NCBI GenBank assembly: GCA_002914805.1
Contig: JXTB01000475.1
Span: 174,649 to 238,648, forward strand
Reading direction: 5' to 3'
DNA: 64,000 bases
DNA from: Parasponia andersonii
Lineage: Eukaryota; Streptophyta; Magnoliopsida; Rosales; Cannabaceae
This document shows positions 1 to 12,044 of the stretch, in pieces. Within the stretch, counting starts at the first letter, position 1, and every line of letters starts with the position of its first letter. The notes beneath the pieces were generated by a model. It was given only the letters and a program-made list of their open reading frames with translations. It ran no database searches and was not told the DNA's origin. Position numbers and translations under genes: made by a program.

Positions 1-198
1 GCCTTTTGGAACATATTTTGTACTTGAAAAAGGCCTTTGGATGAGTTGCTTAGCATGAACTACACTCGGAAATCAGAAACCCATTCTATTTAGGAATAAG
101 AAAAGAAGAAAAAGTGAGCAAAGAAAGAGATCTCAAAGGATTTTGCAAGGAAAGCTCTGATGCTTGAGAATGTGAAAACTTGAGGTGCTTGTGAACTC
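1..198. other. Host flank left of the first retrotransposon
   Basis: AT-rich sequence with no convincing ORF or repeat. It ends in the 5-bp target duplication of the chromovirus, so it is the pre-insertion host DNA that continues at 9416. Confidence 0.6.
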
Positions 199-203
199 AG
201 TCT
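199..203. repeat. Target site duplication AGTCT, left copy
   Basis: AGTCT directly precedes the left LTR (which starts TGTCACGACC) and recurs directly after the right LTR at 9411-9415. A perfect 5-bp duplication is what Ty3/gypsy integrases leave, so the LTR limits are firmly set. Confidence 0.9.
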
Positions 204-2392
204 TGTCACGACCCGAGGCCGAGGTCAATGGCAGAATGGGTATCTCATAAATTAGAAATACCAAAAAAAAAAAACAAAAAAACTTAATTCAATCAAAATT
301 TTTGCCCCGGAGTCTTTAACCTTCCAAAATTGGTCTCAACAAAATATTTAATTGAAAATAAAATCTCACAGTTATGCTTCACTCATTGAACATAGACTGT
401 AATTAAAACAATTGTTTAATAGTCGTACATCACAAATCATCTCACACTCAAACACAGACATAAGTAATACAAACTATGTCCAGATTTCATATTCTAATTT
501 ATAAAGTTTAATCAAATCCAAATTCCTACTCAAATTTAAATATTTCACAAGTCTAGTAGGAATTTACCAAAATATAAATAAACTAGTTGTTCTGCAAATA
601 TCTCGATCTAGCTCTTCTGATCCAAATTACACTGAGTGCCACCTGAAGGGAAGAAAGGGGGTGAACTAATGCCTAGTAGAAAGTCGATTGTAAGTTCTTA
701 CATATACATAAAATATACTCATGTTGAAAGTCATGCATGATTAGTATTCCATTCAAAACTGTTCACAAAACTCAAGTAGAAATCATAGTCCAATAGTTCA
801 AACATTTCAAACCATTGTAACATCCATCAAAACCAGTACATATCCATTCAAGCCAACATATAACCATGTATGCAATCATGATGTCTGAAGTATCCTAATG
901 GATCACTCGTAAGTCCGAACCACCTAAAGAGGTGACGCATGTCTGATTACCCGATGTGGGGCATCGTAAGTCCGATCACCCAATGTAGGGCATCGTAAAT
1001 GTGTGAATGTATGCAGTTTTTATATGAATGATAGAATAAGAATATACCACATTTCCACAAAATCTTAAAATAATCATATAGTATTCTTTAATCAAATCAC
1101 TTCAAGTCCTCAAAACTGAGTTCTCAAACCATTTTGGATTTTCTAAAAATTTCGGCATTACAACAACTATTTTCTATCAAAACCCAAAAATCTAATTTCC
1201 TGCAGAAAACAATCCAAAACTGTATATATGACACGCCAACTAGTGTGACGTGCCTCCCAGACAGTTTATATCCCAAATCAGGTCAAATGGGCATAAATAC
1301 AATTTTTATAAATTATTTCACGAAATTTTATATTTATTAAAAATATGTAAAATTCATAAATTAAATTAATTTTTGAATCAAGTAATCGAATCCCTACCTT
1401 AATCGAGCATCCAACTAGTGTTACAAGGCTACGGAGAAATTTGGCGTCGTTTGGGTGTCGTTTGGATGAACGGACGTCGTTTTTGAAACTTTGGTTCATT
1501 GGTTTGAAATTTTTTTCAAATGGAGTTTCAAATCATGAAACGAACTTCACCATTGAATTCAGAGCACCCAAAAACTCTAGGTTAGATATATAATTTGTCA
1601 AATTTAGATGCAGGCCCCCATGGCACGCAAATCGAGACAAATCTAAGCCGTTCGATTTTGTTTTTCGGGCCTGTTTCGGAACATAGTCAATATATATCTC
1701 AGTTTTCACCATTTTCAACGTTCTAAAAATGATATTAATTTTAAAATCTAACGGTCCGATCAAAAAGTCAATTTCAAAACTAATTACACACAAAACTGTC
1801 TAATAAAATTAAAATTAAACGAAGAAAAATTGAGACACGAGGTACCTATCACCAGATTGCTCGTGAGGAAACAAGTCCACGGTAACCAGTTTCATGGCGA
1901 ACGGTGACCAGAATCAACTCTGGCGAGCAAAATAATCCGCGAAATTTTTCACCGTTTTCCGGTGATCGCGGGCTCCGATACGGCTGATTCTGACGGCGAA
2001 GCTTCGTCTGGCTATGGCCGTCGTTTCTGGGTTGCAGTGAGCTCCAGCGGTGGCCGGAGGAGGAGCAACGGTGGCTGGCAATGGTGGGTTTTTGCTGGGG
2101 CTAAATCGAAAAAGAAATAGAAAACGCATGGATTATAGGCAATTTCCATAACTGTAGTGCCACGTGTCAACTTCTGGTCAATTGGGCACTGTTTTGCTTA
2201 TTTGCACTTGGACCCAATTTTCTGAAAATCTTCTCAAAAACACCCTTGAATAATTACATTTTGACCCCAATTTTCAAATTTTCTTACATTTTTGCCCAAA
2301 TGAACCTAGACTCGAATCCGTCCAAATTCTTTTTTTTTTTTTTTTTGGTCAGAAGACCAATTTGTCCTTACAATTTTTTATGGGATTTCACA
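204..2392 (-). repeat. 3' LTR of the chromovirus (left in window)
   Basis: About 2189 bp, starting TGTCACGACC and ending GGGATTTCACA on the plus strand, so it is bounded by TG...CA. It aligns along its whole length with 7208-9410. It contains a tandem pair of 29-bp units and GTCGTTT-rich stretches near 1443-1485. Short ORFs inside it recur in the other LTR and are not genes. Confidence 0.93.
941..998. repeat. 29-bp tandem pair within the LTR
   Basis: Two adjacent 29-bp units (941-969 and 970-998) share the core GGGCATCGTAA and a GTCYGAT start. A related, more diverged unit lies just upstream. The same pair is present in the other LTR at 7944-8001, so it predates the insertion. Confidence 0.8.
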
Positions 2393-2407
2393 TGCTTCAC
2401 TCCTTAA
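2393..2407 (-). other. Polypurine tract of the chromovirus (imperfect)
   Basis: On the minus strand the sequence just before the 3' LTR reads AAGGAGTGAAGCA, a mostly purine run ending at the LTR start TGTGAAATCC. Its place matches the plus-strand primer site. The two pyrimidines suggest decay. Confidence 0.55.
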
Positions 2408-2479
2408 ATGAAATTCTTCCCGAAATTCAAATACAAGGCATACACTCAAAGTACAACTTCAAGTTGAAAATTAAATAAG

Positions 2480-2874
2480 TGAGGGTATTTTTTATACATC
2501 TCTGTCTCGAGTTCCCAAGTGGCTTCCTCTTCCTTATGGTAATTCTAAAGAATTTTGACAAGTAAAATTTCTCTATTGCAAAGTACTTTGAGTTCTCCTC
2601 CCATTATTCGAATTGGTTGTTCTTCATAAGTAACATCCTCTTGAATTGGTATCTCCACGTATTGAATTACATGAGATGGGTTAAGAACATATTTCCTCAG
2701 CATTGAAACATGAAAGACATTGTGCACATGACCCAACTGTGGTGATAAGTCCAATCGATACGCTTCTGGCCCAATTCTTGTAGTAATCATAAATTGCCCA
2801 ATACATCTTGGAGCTAACTTTCCTTTAACTCCAAATCTAGTAACTCTGCGCCTCGGTGTGACCCTTAGAAACAC
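2480..2874 (-). pseudogene. Integrase C-terminus and chromodomain, chromovirus
   Basis: The minus-strand frame carries the integrase C-terminal part with the plant gypsy signature HNVFHVSMLRKY, followed by a chromodomain with EEQPIRI, NREILLVKIL and, after one TAG stop, EEEATWELE. The stop sits where the family has Trp, so TGG to TAG is the simplest cause. Chromodomains of this type bind modified histones and steer integration to heterochromatin. This domain is what identifies the element as a chromovirus. Confidence 0.8.
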
Positions 2875-3900
2875 TTGGTCACTAACATCAAACTCTACTT
2901 CTCATCTGAAGGGATCTGCATAACTCTAACAACCTTAAGTCTTTTTCTTATCATGTTGATCTTATCAGTAGTCTCTTATATCAATTCTGGCCCAAGAGTA
3001 ACTCATTCCTCTGCGTCAGCCCAATATAAGGGCGACCTACATGGTCTACGATATAATACCTCATATAGAGCCACACCCAAACCACACCCAAACTGGTTTG
3101 GTAGTTATTATTGTATGCAAACTTTGCTAACGACAAATGATCATCCCAGCTTCCACCAAAGTCCAGTATACATGAGCGAAGTATATCCTCTAGAGTTTGA
3201 ATTGTTCTCTCAGATTGGCCATTTGTCTATGGGAGATGAGCTATACTAAGATTTAGTTCTGTTCCCAAAACTTTCTGTAAAGCTCTCCAGAACTTAGATG
3301 TAAATTTTGGATCTCTATCAGAAACTATGCTGGAAGGCACTCCATGTAAACGAACAATGTGATCCATATAAAGACGACTAAGTCTGTTGAGAGAAAAATC
3401 AATTCAAATCAGAATAAAATGAGTAGTTTTAATCATTTGATCAACAATTACCCAAATTGCATCATTTTTCCTTTGAGTTCTCGGCGATCCCGTTACAAAA
3501 TCTATAATGATTTTATCCCATTTCCATTATGGAATAGGCAATGGCTGAAGTAATCCAGTTGGTCTTTGATGTTCTGCTTTTACTTGCTGACAGATTATAC
3601 ACTTAGCCACAAAGGTAGCTATGTCTCATTTCATGCCTTTCCACCAATACTGTCTCTTTAAGTCATCGTACATCTTAGTACTACCGGGATGTATTGCAAA
3701 CTTAAATTTGTGAGTTTCAATCAAGATAGTCTCTCGAAGGTGTGGATTATTAGCTACAGCTAACTTTCTATTGAATAGTACAAATCCTTCTCTATTAGTA
3801 CTCCAACTATCTAGTTGTTCATAATTCTAAAATTGATTCCAAATTTTCTTTAATTCTTGATCTTGCCATTGACTTTGTTGAGCTATCTGAAGAAGTGAAG
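2875..3900 (-). pseudogene. Integrase zinc finger and catalytic core, degraded
   Basis: Translating the minus strand across several stops gives the end of the zinc-binding region (CIICQQ), then the core with DFVTGSPRT, SDRDPKF and NGQSERT, which hold the D, D and E catalytic residues. The interval is interrupted by several stops and has no long open frame. The enzyme would insert the cDNA into chromosomes; this copy cannot make a whole protein. Confidence 0.75.
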
Positions 3901-3909
3901 GAGTAGCCA

Positions 3910-4527
3910 CTATATTGCTAACACAAGCAACATTGTTTCTCTTGGAATACTCCAAATTATAATCACCAATAGTGACTGAATTTTTCTATCTTCAAGTATC
4001 AAAGAAGTAAGTATACCATGAGATTTATGGCTCAAGGCATCTGCTACCACATTTGCCTTTCCAGGATGATACTGAAGATTGAAATTATAATCCTCCATAT
4101 ATTCAATCCATCTCCTCTGTCTCAAATTCAAGTCTCGTTGATTGAAAATATATTTCAAATTCTTGTGATCAGAGTAAATATTAAACTTAACACCATACAA
4201 GTAACATCTCTAGATCTTGAGAGTAAATATTATAGCCGCCAATTCTAGATCATGAGCAGGATAGTTCTTTTCATGAGGTTTCAATTGACGAGAAGCATAA
4301 GCTACAATCCAGTCATTTTGCATTAAAACACATCCTAATCCCAGACCAGAAGCGTCTGTGTACACCACATATGATTCACTACTGTCAGGGACAATCAGAA
4401 TAAGTGCGGTTGTCAGTTTTTCCTTCAATTTCATGAATGATATCTCACACTCATCTTTCCAAGCAAACTTGATATCTTTCCTCGTTAACTTGGTTAAAGG
4501 TAAAGCAATACTCGAGAAGTTTTCCAC
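3910..4527 (-). pseudogene. RNase H domain, chromovirus pol
   Basis: Two minus-strand open stretches (4210-4527 and 3910-4200) make one RNase H domain: [10 protein letters not shown] with the first catalytic Asp, ASRQLKPHE, the acidic DLELAA stretch, then [10 protein letters not shown] and [13 protein letters not shown] with the last Asp. A break near 4200-4210 separates the halves. The domain removes the RNA strand during reverse transcription. It follows RT directly, as in all Ty3/gypsy elements. Confidence 0.85.
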
Positions 4528-4593
4528 AAAACGACGATAATAACCAACTAAACTAAGGAACCTCTACACCTCAGTAATATTTCTCGGACTTTC

Positions 4594-5330
4594 CTATCCT
4601 AGAATAGACTCTATCTTAGACAGATCAACTGAGATACCATTTTGAGAAATCATATGGCCCAAGAATTTAACTTCTGTCAACCAGAAATCACATTTCGATC
4701 TCTTGGCATATAACTGACGATCTCTCAAAGTCCGAAGCCCAGTCCTTAAATGTTCAGCATATTCTTTTCGAGCCTTAGAATAAATCAAAATGTCGTCAAT
4801 AAACACAACCATGAATCTGTCCAAATAAGGCCTGAAGATTCTATTCATAAGGTCCATGAATGCTACAGGTGCATTTGTCAACCCGAAAGGGATAACCAGA
4901 AACTCAAAATGACCATATCGAGTCTTGAATGCAGTTTTCGGTATGTCTTCTTTACGAATCTTCAATGGGTGATACCCAGATCTCAGGTCTATCTTAGAAA
5001 AGAATTTGGATCCACTGAGTTGGTCAAAAAACTCGTCAATTCTTAGCAAAGGATATTTGTTCTTTATCATAAGCTGGTTTAGTTTTCTGTAATCCACACA
5101 AAGTCTGAGTCTACCATCAGCTTTCTTGGCAAAGAGAATTAGAGTACCCTAAGGTGAGGTACTACTCCTGATGAACCCTTTTGACAATAGGTCATCTAGT
5201 TGTTCCCTTAATTCAGTCATCTCCGTAGGGGCCATTCGATAAGCAGGAATAGAAACTAGTTGAGTTCCAGAAACTAAGTCGATACAGAATTCAACCTCTC
5301 TATCAGGTGGTAATCTAGGTAAATCTTCAG
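4594..5330 (-). pseudogene. Reverse transcriptase domain, chromovirus pol
   Basis: The open stretch 4594-5097 carries [14 protein letters not shown] (first catalytic Asp), IPFGLTNAP, the catalytic FIDDIL box and FLGHMIS. Upstream, across one stop near 5150, the frame continues with the fingers region (PIPAYR-like, then VDYRKLN). The catalytic Asp pair is intact, but the frame is closed at both ends, so no full polyprotein can be made. Confidence 0.9.
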
Positions 5331-5454
5331 GAAAGACATCAAGAAATTCACTAACTACTGATATCCATGGGTATTTATCAGCAGTTCCTATCTCTCTATC
5401 AATGGTGAATAGACTTCCATAACATTCTAATTTTTTTCTCCCACCAATACTTAA

Positions 5455-5856
5455 TCACAGGAGAGGATTGAGGCTTATTGGATTTAAACCAGCTTGATAC
5501 ATAACTAAGTAAACATCTTCAGTATGAAGAGTCACCTTTCTTCTATGACAATCTATTATTGCTCTATATTTGGACAACCAGTCCATACCAAGAATCATAT
5601 CAAATTGGTTCATAGGTATCACAGTCAAATTAACTAATAACTCACATCCATCAATGACAATAGAACAAGAGTTGCATATAATAGACACACCATTGACATT
5701 TCCCAAAGGAGTATCAAGATTCAAAGTAGGATCAAAGATTTTAGATTTTAAACCCAATATGTTAGCAAACAACACAAATATAAAGGAATGTGATGCACCG
5801 GTATCAAATAACACGTGAACCCAAGAGTGATAAAGTAAGATCATACCATCAACCAC
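5455..5856 (-). pseudogene. Retropepsin-like aspartic protease, chromovirus
   Basis: A 133-codon minus-strand open stretch holds the active-site motif LFDTGASHSFI near its start and DMILGMDWL about 70 residues later, the usual pair of landmarks of plant gypsy proteases. It would cut the Gag-Pol polyprotein. It lies between the Gag zinc knuckle and RT as expected. Confidence 0.88.
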
Positions 5857-6086
5857 TCTAGATCTAGGCTGATCATATCCCTCTGTCCCAGTGACTATAT
5901 AGGTTTGAGCTTTCCCATTTCCTTTGTTTCCTCTGCCTCTGCCTGGATGACTACTATTAGATCCAGGAGTACTACTGTAGGACTGTCCATAACCTCTTTG
6001 TGTTCCAGGTGCCTGAGGTGTCTGGCATTCTGTGGTGAAGGTAGAACCCTGAGGATGATATTGGTGCTGAATAAGAGAGTTAAAAG

Positions 6087-7090
6087 TCAGAGCTGAGCTC
6101 TAGAAATAAACAGGCCTAGTTTGCTGATTAGGGATGGGCATCGAAGTTGCTTGACTCCCCTGTGGTCCTCTGGTGGTCGGTGAAGGAGTCTGCAAAAACT
6201 GGGGGCAATTTCTTCTAAAATGGCCCTGTTGACCACTGTAGTGGCAGGAATACTGAGTAAAATACTCACTTCCTATTGAAACAAAACTGCCACTGTGTCT
6301 ACTACTCTGTGAACCATGTCCTTGCCATCATCCCTTTTTCATTTTTCGGTCTGTACCTTTTCCCTTATATTCACCAGTAGTTCTTCTATCACCAATCAAC
6401 GTAGCTTCAATTCTCTGAGTTGTACCATAAGCCTCAATAAGGGTAGTAATTGGAAATAGCTCCAGTCTGGTGTGAATCTCTGGCCTTAAGTTGGTTTTGA
6501 AATGAACCACTTGCAGTCTCGAATGGGTTCCCAGTGTATGAGCATATTGAGAGAGTTGCACAAACCTCGCATAGTATTCATCAATAATCATACTACCTTG
6601 GCGCAAGATATTGTATTGTTTTAGTATCTCATTAACATGGTCGTCATTGGCATACTTTCCTTTGAACAGTTCATCAAACTGTTCCTAAGTCATAGTGGTA
6701 GTGTTATGAGTCAACTTAACTGTTCCACCAATGTTTAGCAGCACCCTAAAGCAAGTACATTATAAAGTCTACTCTAAACTCTGCTGTACTGCCAAAGTAT
6801 CAAATTTCTTCTTAACTTCCCTAAGCCATCTCAATGTAGCTGTGGAATTATGTTCACTATAAAAGTTCGGTGGGTTCAGCTTAGTAAAATCCCTGAAGTT
6901 TTTAGATCGGTCATTTTTAGTAGTCGGCCTTGTCATAAGACTAGTTATCCTCTACATAGCTTATTGAAGAGCATCAATAATATTAAAAGCAGGAGGGTCT
7001 TGCTGTGGAGGTGCATCTTGTTCTCTCTCAGGTTGAGGCACTCTTCTTCTTGGAGGTATTTTCTTGATATGTATTTCAATATGTCAAACG
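6087..7090 (-). pseudogene. gag with zinc knuckle, chromovirus
   Basis: Minus-strand pieces give the Gag core: an N-terminal part near 6850-6710 with LRWLREV and KFDTLAV, then the open stretch 6328-6606 with DEYYARFVQLSQYA and a basic tail. The zinc knuckle at 6205-6246 reads CHYSGQQGHFRRNC. In the usual C-x2-C-x4-H-x4-C pattern the second Cys is replaced by Ser here. At least two stops interrupt the N-terminal part. Gag packages the element's RNA into cytoplasmic particles; this copy is broken. Confidence 0.78.
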
Positions 7091-7184
7091 TATTAGTAAG
7101 ATGATGATTTTGCACGACTTATGTAAAAAAAAAATGTCCAATCTAGTTTAATGAGTGATATACTCCGAGTATTTTAAATTAAAA

Positions 7185-7200
7185 CCTGGCTCTAATACCA
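7185..7200 (-). other. Primer binding site, initiator-Met tRNA
   Basis: On the minus strand, seven bases inside the 5' LTR, the sequence is TGGTATTAGAGCCAGG. It differs by one base from the usual plant tRNA-iMet site TGGTATCAGAGCC. This fixes the element's orientation. Confidence 0.85.
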
Positions 7201-7207
7201 AATTTTC

Positions 7208-9410
7208 TATCACGACCCGAGGCCGAGGTCAATGGCAGAATAGGTATCTCATAAATTAGAAATACTAAAAAAAATAAACAAAAAGACTCAATTCATTCAA
7301 AATTTTTGCCCCAAGGTCTTTAACCTTTAAAAACTGGCATTAAAAAAATATTTAATTGAAAATAAAATCCCACAGTTATGCCTCTTTCATTGAACATAGA
7401 CCGTAATTAAAATAATTGTTCAATAGTCGTCCATCACAAATCATCTCACACTTAAACACAGACATAAGTAATACAAACTATGTCCAGATTTCATATACTA
7501 ATTTATAAATTTTAATGAAATCCAAATTCCTACTCAAATTTAAATATTTCACAAGTCTAGTAGGAATTTACCAAAATATAAATAAACTAGTTGTTCTGCA
7601 AATGCCTCGATCTAGCTCTTCTTATCCAAATTACACTAAGTATCACATGAGGGGAAGAAAGGGGGTGAGCTAATGCCCTGTAGAGAGTCGATTACAAGTT
7701 CTTACATATATATAAAATATACTCATCTTAAAGGTCCTGCATGGTTAGTATTCCATTCAAAATAGTTCACAAAACTCAAGTAGAAATCAGAGTCCAATGG
7801 TTCAAATATTTCAAACCATTGTAACATTCATCAAAACCAGTACATTCCATTCAAGCCAACATATAACCATGTATGCAATCATGATGTCTGAAGTGTCCTA
7901 ATGGATCACTCATAAGTTCGAGCCACCTAAAGAGGTACCGTATGTCCGATCACCCGATGTGGGGCATCGTAAGTCCGATCACCCAATGTAAGGCATCGTA
8001 AATGTGTGAATGTATGTAGTTTTTATATGAATAATAGAATAAGGATATACCACATTTCCATAAAATCTCAAAATAACCATGTAGCATTCTTTAATCAAAT
8101 CACTTCCAGTCCTCAAAACTGAGTTCTCAAACCATTTTGGATTTTCTAAAAATTTCGGCATTACAGCAGCTATTTTCTATCAAAACCCAAAAATTTAATT
8201 TCCTGCAGAAAACAATCCAAAACAGTATATATGACACGCCAACCATTGTGACGTGCCTCCCAGGCAGTTTATATCCCAAATCAGGTCAAATGGACATAAA
8301 TACAATTTTTATAAATTATTTCATGAAATTCTATATTTATTAAAAATATGTAAAATTCATAAATTAAATTAATTTTTGAGTTAAGTAATCGAATCCCTAC
8401 CTTAATCGAGCATCCAACTAGTATTAAAAGGCTATGGAGAAAGTTTGGCGTCGTTTGGGTGTCGTTTGGATGAACGGACGTCGTTTTCGAAACTTTGGTT
8501 CATTGGTTTGAAAACTTGATTTTCAAATAGAGTTTCAAATCATGAAATGAACTTCACCACTGAATTCAGAGTACTCAAAAACCCTAGGTTAGACATATAA
8601 TTTGTCAAATTTGGATGCGGACCCCTATGACATGCAAATCGAGGCAAATCTGAGCCATCCGATTTCATTTTTCGGGCCCGTTTCGGAACATAGTCAATAT
8701 ATATATATATATCTAATTTTTCACTATTTTAAATGTAGATTCCAAAAATGATATTAGTTTTAAAATCTAATGGTCCAATCGAAAAATCAATTTCAAAACT
8801 AATTACATACAAAACTGTCCAACAAAATTAAAATCAAATGGAGAAAAACTGAGATACGAGGTATCTATCACCAGATTGTCGTGAGGAGATAACTCCACGG
8901 TGACCAATTTCGTGGCAAACAGTGGCCGGAATCGGCTCCGGCGAGCAAAATAAACCACAGAGTTTTTCGCCGTTTTCTGGCGATCGCGAGCTGCGATGCG
9001 GCTGATTCTGGTGGCAAGAGCTTCGTCCCGCGACGGTGCATCATTTCCGGGTGGCAGCGAGCACAAACGGTGGCCGGAGGAGGAGCGACAGTGGCTGGCG
9101 ACAGCAGGTCTGCACAGGGGCTAAATCGAAAAAGAAAGTGAAAATACAGGGATTTATAGACAATTTCCGTATTTGTAGCACCACGTGTTAACTTCTGGTT
9201 AATTGGGCACTATTTTGCTTATTTACTCTTGGACCCAGTTATCTGAAAATCTTCTCAGAAACACCCTTGAATAATTACATTTTGATCCCAATTTTCAAAC
9301 GTTTCTTACATTTTTACCCAAATGAACCTAGACTCAAATCCGTTCAAATTCTTTTTTGTTTTTGGGTCAAAAGACCAATTTGTCCTTACAATTTTTTATG
9401 GGATTTCACA
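7208..9410 (-). repeat. 5' LTR of the chromovirus (right in window)
   Basis: About 2203 bp, matching 204-2392. It starts TATCACGACC (TG decayed to TA) and ends GGGATTTCACA. The two LTRs differ mainly by single-base changes and small indels, for example a longer TA run near 8697-8713. Confidence 0.93.
7944..8001. repeat. 29-bp tandem pair in the 5' LTR
   Basis: Units 7944-7972 and 7973-8001 correspond to 941-998 of the other LTR. They share the GTCCGATCACCC start and GGCATCGTAA end. Confidence 0.78.
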
Positions 9411-9415
9411 AGTCT
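9411..9415. repeat. Target site duplication AGTCT, right copy
   Basis: It immediately follows the right LTR and matches 199-203 exactly. Confidence 0.9.
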
Positions 9416-10454
9416 CATGTGTATATATACACACATTCCATACCCTTTGATGGGATTTATCTATTCAATGGAAAATAAATGGTGAAGACCAAAGAAGCAA
9501 TTAATTGGATGGGGTCTAATGAGAGGCATAGTCCTTGAACTCACATGCTGTTGTCTTCCTACTCATTATTCTGTTTTATGTACTCAAAGTTGAGTGTTCA
9601 AATACCTTTGTTGAAAAGAAAACAGAACACTTACAGTCCTTTCTTAATCCATAGAACTTTCTTACTCTCCACCCTAACCCCACCATGCTGAACTTGGCCC
9701 CAGCTAAAGAAAGAAAAAAGAAAAATGTAAAAAATGATTTCTTGCATGTTGTACTACCTTCACTAGCATCACAGAACATGCTGAGATACATTTTTTTTTA
9801 TTTTTTATGTGTATGTGATTTAAATCTATCTATGTAAGCCTTGATATTTTCTTCCACTTCAGAACACAAATTTTATAACAAGATGCATGTCCCCTATTTC
9901 GAGTGGCCACATATTTATCTTAGAAATAAGCAAAACCCACCATTTCCAATATTCATGATATGCTCCTGCACGGGCTATTTCTGCATTAAAGGACATGTCA
10001 TTATCAACTTTGCTGTCATTGCCAACTTACCCAATGACAAAGAAGACTTCAGCTTATATTTTACTAAAAGCGTTTCTCTTCCTTTCAGCCTACTCATTAT
10101 GTTCTTTGTCAAGAAATATAGCAGTAAATGTCTGAATTGAATTATATCATTCAACTTTTTCTTCTCCAGAAAAATATGGCCACACAAGTCTCAACCCTGT
10201 TTTCTAATGAACAAGAGACTTGTGCTGTCCACATCTCTTATTAAACTACAAGTGGGGTTCTACTGTATCTTGTCCACCAGAAAATGTTTGGACATTTTTC
10301 AATCTAAGTAATTTACGTTTTCAGGCAAATCAAATTCAACTGTGATGAACTGAAAGACAGAACCATGTGATGTTTCATCCACTATGTTTCAAGACCAAGC
10401 CATTTCGGATTTTCAACCTTTTTCAAAACCAACATTTGCTTTAGTTTTTAGAAC
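9416..10454. other. Upstream region of the first SAUR gene
   Basis: No coding sequence is supported. Two blocks are shared with the region upstream of the SAUR pseudogene: 10175-10260 resembles 11920-12005 (GCCACA...AGTCT, then ACAAGTGGGG versus ACAGGTGGGG), and the block AAAGACAGAACCATGTG at 10351-10370 recurs near 16350. These are likely remnants of a duplicated promoter. I see no clear TATA box close to the gene. Confidence 0.55.
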
Positions 10455-10748
10455 ATGGCTATTCGATTACTAGGTATTTTGAACGGTAAGAAGATTCTTC
10501 GTCGACCGAGTTTATCTTTTGCTTCGACGTCTCTAGATGTTCCAAAAGGTTACTTTGCTGTCTATGTTGGAGAGAACCAAAAGAAGAGATATGTTGTTCC
10601 AATTTCATTGCTCAAACAGCCTTCATTTCGAGAATTGCTAAGTCAAGCAGAGGAAGAATTCGGATATGACCATCCAATGGGTGGCCTAACAATCCCTTGT
10701 AGAGAAGACATCTTTGTTAATCTTGCTTCACGCTTCAATGGATCGTGA
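10455..10748 (+). CDS. SAUR family auxin-responsive protein (SAUR19/20-24-like)
   Basis: A single-exon 97-residue protein, typical of SAURs, which lack introns. The N-terminus MAIRLLGIL is the usual start. The SAUR domain covers about residues 28-95, with [40 protein letters not shown] and TIPC in order. Established for this clade: SAUR19-type proteins inhibit PP2C.D phosphatases at the plasma membrane, so that proton pumps stay active and cells expand. The match to the 10A5/15A-type subgroup is by motif memory. No signal peptide or membrane segment is visible. A degenerate paralogue lies at 16630-16932. The copy looks functional: no stops, all core motifs, and a DST-like element in the 3' region. 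The exact clade is less certain than the family. Confidence 0.95.
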   Translation: MAIRLLGILNGKKILRRPSLSFASTSLDVPKGYFAVYVGENQKKRYVVPISLLKQPSFRELLSQAEEEFGYDHPMGGLTIPCREDIFVNLASRFNGS

Positions 10749-10839
10749 ACAATAATTTTGTGCACTCTGGAAATTAGCAGACAATTTTGTACTATTTTTC
10801 ATTTTCTTTTCTTCTTTTTTGACAGAAGAAGAAAATGGT

Positions 10840-10851
10840 ATAGAACATGTA
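10840..10851 (+). promoter_or_regulatory. DST-like mRNA instability element in SAUR 3' UTR
   Basis: About 90 bases after the stop, ATAGAACATGTA has the ATAGA...GTA arrangement of the DST elements that make SAUR mRNAs short-lived. The spacing and the middle part are not canonical. Confidence 0.35.
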
Positions 10852-12044
10852 CTGAACACTAATTTTTTGAAAGCTGTAAATGGGTATTGTTGACATTCCA
10901 TGTCACACATTGTAAACATCACTACATATATGATTCAACTAAAGTTCAATCTTGGAGTCAACAACGTCTCAATTATTTTTTTTAATTTGTTCATAATTAA
11001 TCACCTATTTCAACACAAAAGAGTGTTCTCCTTAACGTATTGGCCTGATTACTTGAGAATATTAAGCATATGATATTTATCGAAAACTACTTGTAAAACC
11101 TCGAATCCATGCTAAGTTAATGTACAACTTCACACTTTAACCAAGTTCTTCAAATTCATGAATTCCAGTTACCTATTACCATTTGATTTAATATTACCTG
11201 ATTTGTATGGAAACATTCTTTTCGTGCGAACCAATAGAGTTGTTGTAATTAATCTGATTGTTTTGTAGACCAAAGCATTGTTAATTAGAGATGCAGTGAT
11301 ATTGAAATAAATTCCAATTAGGAGTTTTTTTCCTTCTCATTTTACTTGTAATTATGATCAAGCTCTTTAACAAGGCCTGACCATTTTAATTTTGTTTATT
11401 TCCGTAACATAAACTCTTTTATGTACATTTTCTTTTCTTAAAGATAGTTTGTCAATCTGTGAGTAAGCTCTTCATCTTAGTTCAACATTTGACATTATTC
11501 ATTTCATACAATTTTGCATATTATCTATTTAAAAAAATCAAGTATTTAATTCTAACCCTTGGTTTCCAACATTTTATCTACTCCTACATTGGCTTATATC
11601 AAAATTTTAGGACACGTTATTAACTATTATGCTCTTGGGCCTGTGATCAACTAATGACAAAAGATGATATCCACTCGATTTCACGTTTTTTACGGCTAGA
11701 AGATTCATCCTAATTTCAATTTATTTTACGTCAGTTCTAAACAGTCTATTTTTTTAAATTAAAAAAAAAAAAAGTCTCTTTCAGTCTGTGGAAGATTCAT
11801 ATCTATGTAGATCTTTTTTCAGTGTCTAGAAGTTAAAGTCTTTTTCTTCTCAAGTAGTGATAGCAACATATGTCTGGATGAGATTCATGTCGTCCCAACA
11901 ACTTTTTTGTCCAAAAAATGATAGCCACATCAGTCTTACCCTCTCTATCTACTATTAAAGAAAAAGCTTGACCTATCAAAATCTCTTCAATCACAGGTGG
12001 GGATTCCTTACAAATTATATTTTATCGATTAATGAAATTTTTTT
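10852..12044. other. Intergenic region ending in the distal promoter of the SAUR pseudogene
   Basis: AT-rich, with no ORF of interest. The end (about 11870-12044) resembles the upstream region of the intact SAUR gene, so it is probably the distal promoter of the SAUR copy at 16630, cut off from it by the LTR element at 12045. Confidence 0.5.

Larger units (their letters stand above)
204..9410 (-). mobile_element. Ty3/gypsy chromovirus, Tekay/Del-like, full length but inactive
   Basis: A 9.2-kb LTR retrotransposon read on the minus strand. It has two LTRs of about 2.2 kb, a 5-bp target duplication, an initiator-Met tRNA primer site next to the right LTR, and in order gag, protease, reverse transcriptase, RNase H, integrase and a chromodomain. 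The order PR-RT-RH-INT marks Ty3/gypsy. The chromodomain after integrase marks a chromovirus, and the wording of RT, RNase H and the C-terminal motifs resembles the Tekay/Del clade (recognised from memory). Internal stops and frameshifts break every long ORF. In the first ~120 bp of the two LTRs I count roughly nine differences, so the insertion is not recent. Confidence 0.93.

Noticed and set aside
1134..1340. ORF in the chromovirus LTR, with a near copy at 8137-8343
   Set aside because: Both lie at the same place in the two LTRs and share decay; an open stretch repeated by LTR duplication is not evidence of a gene.
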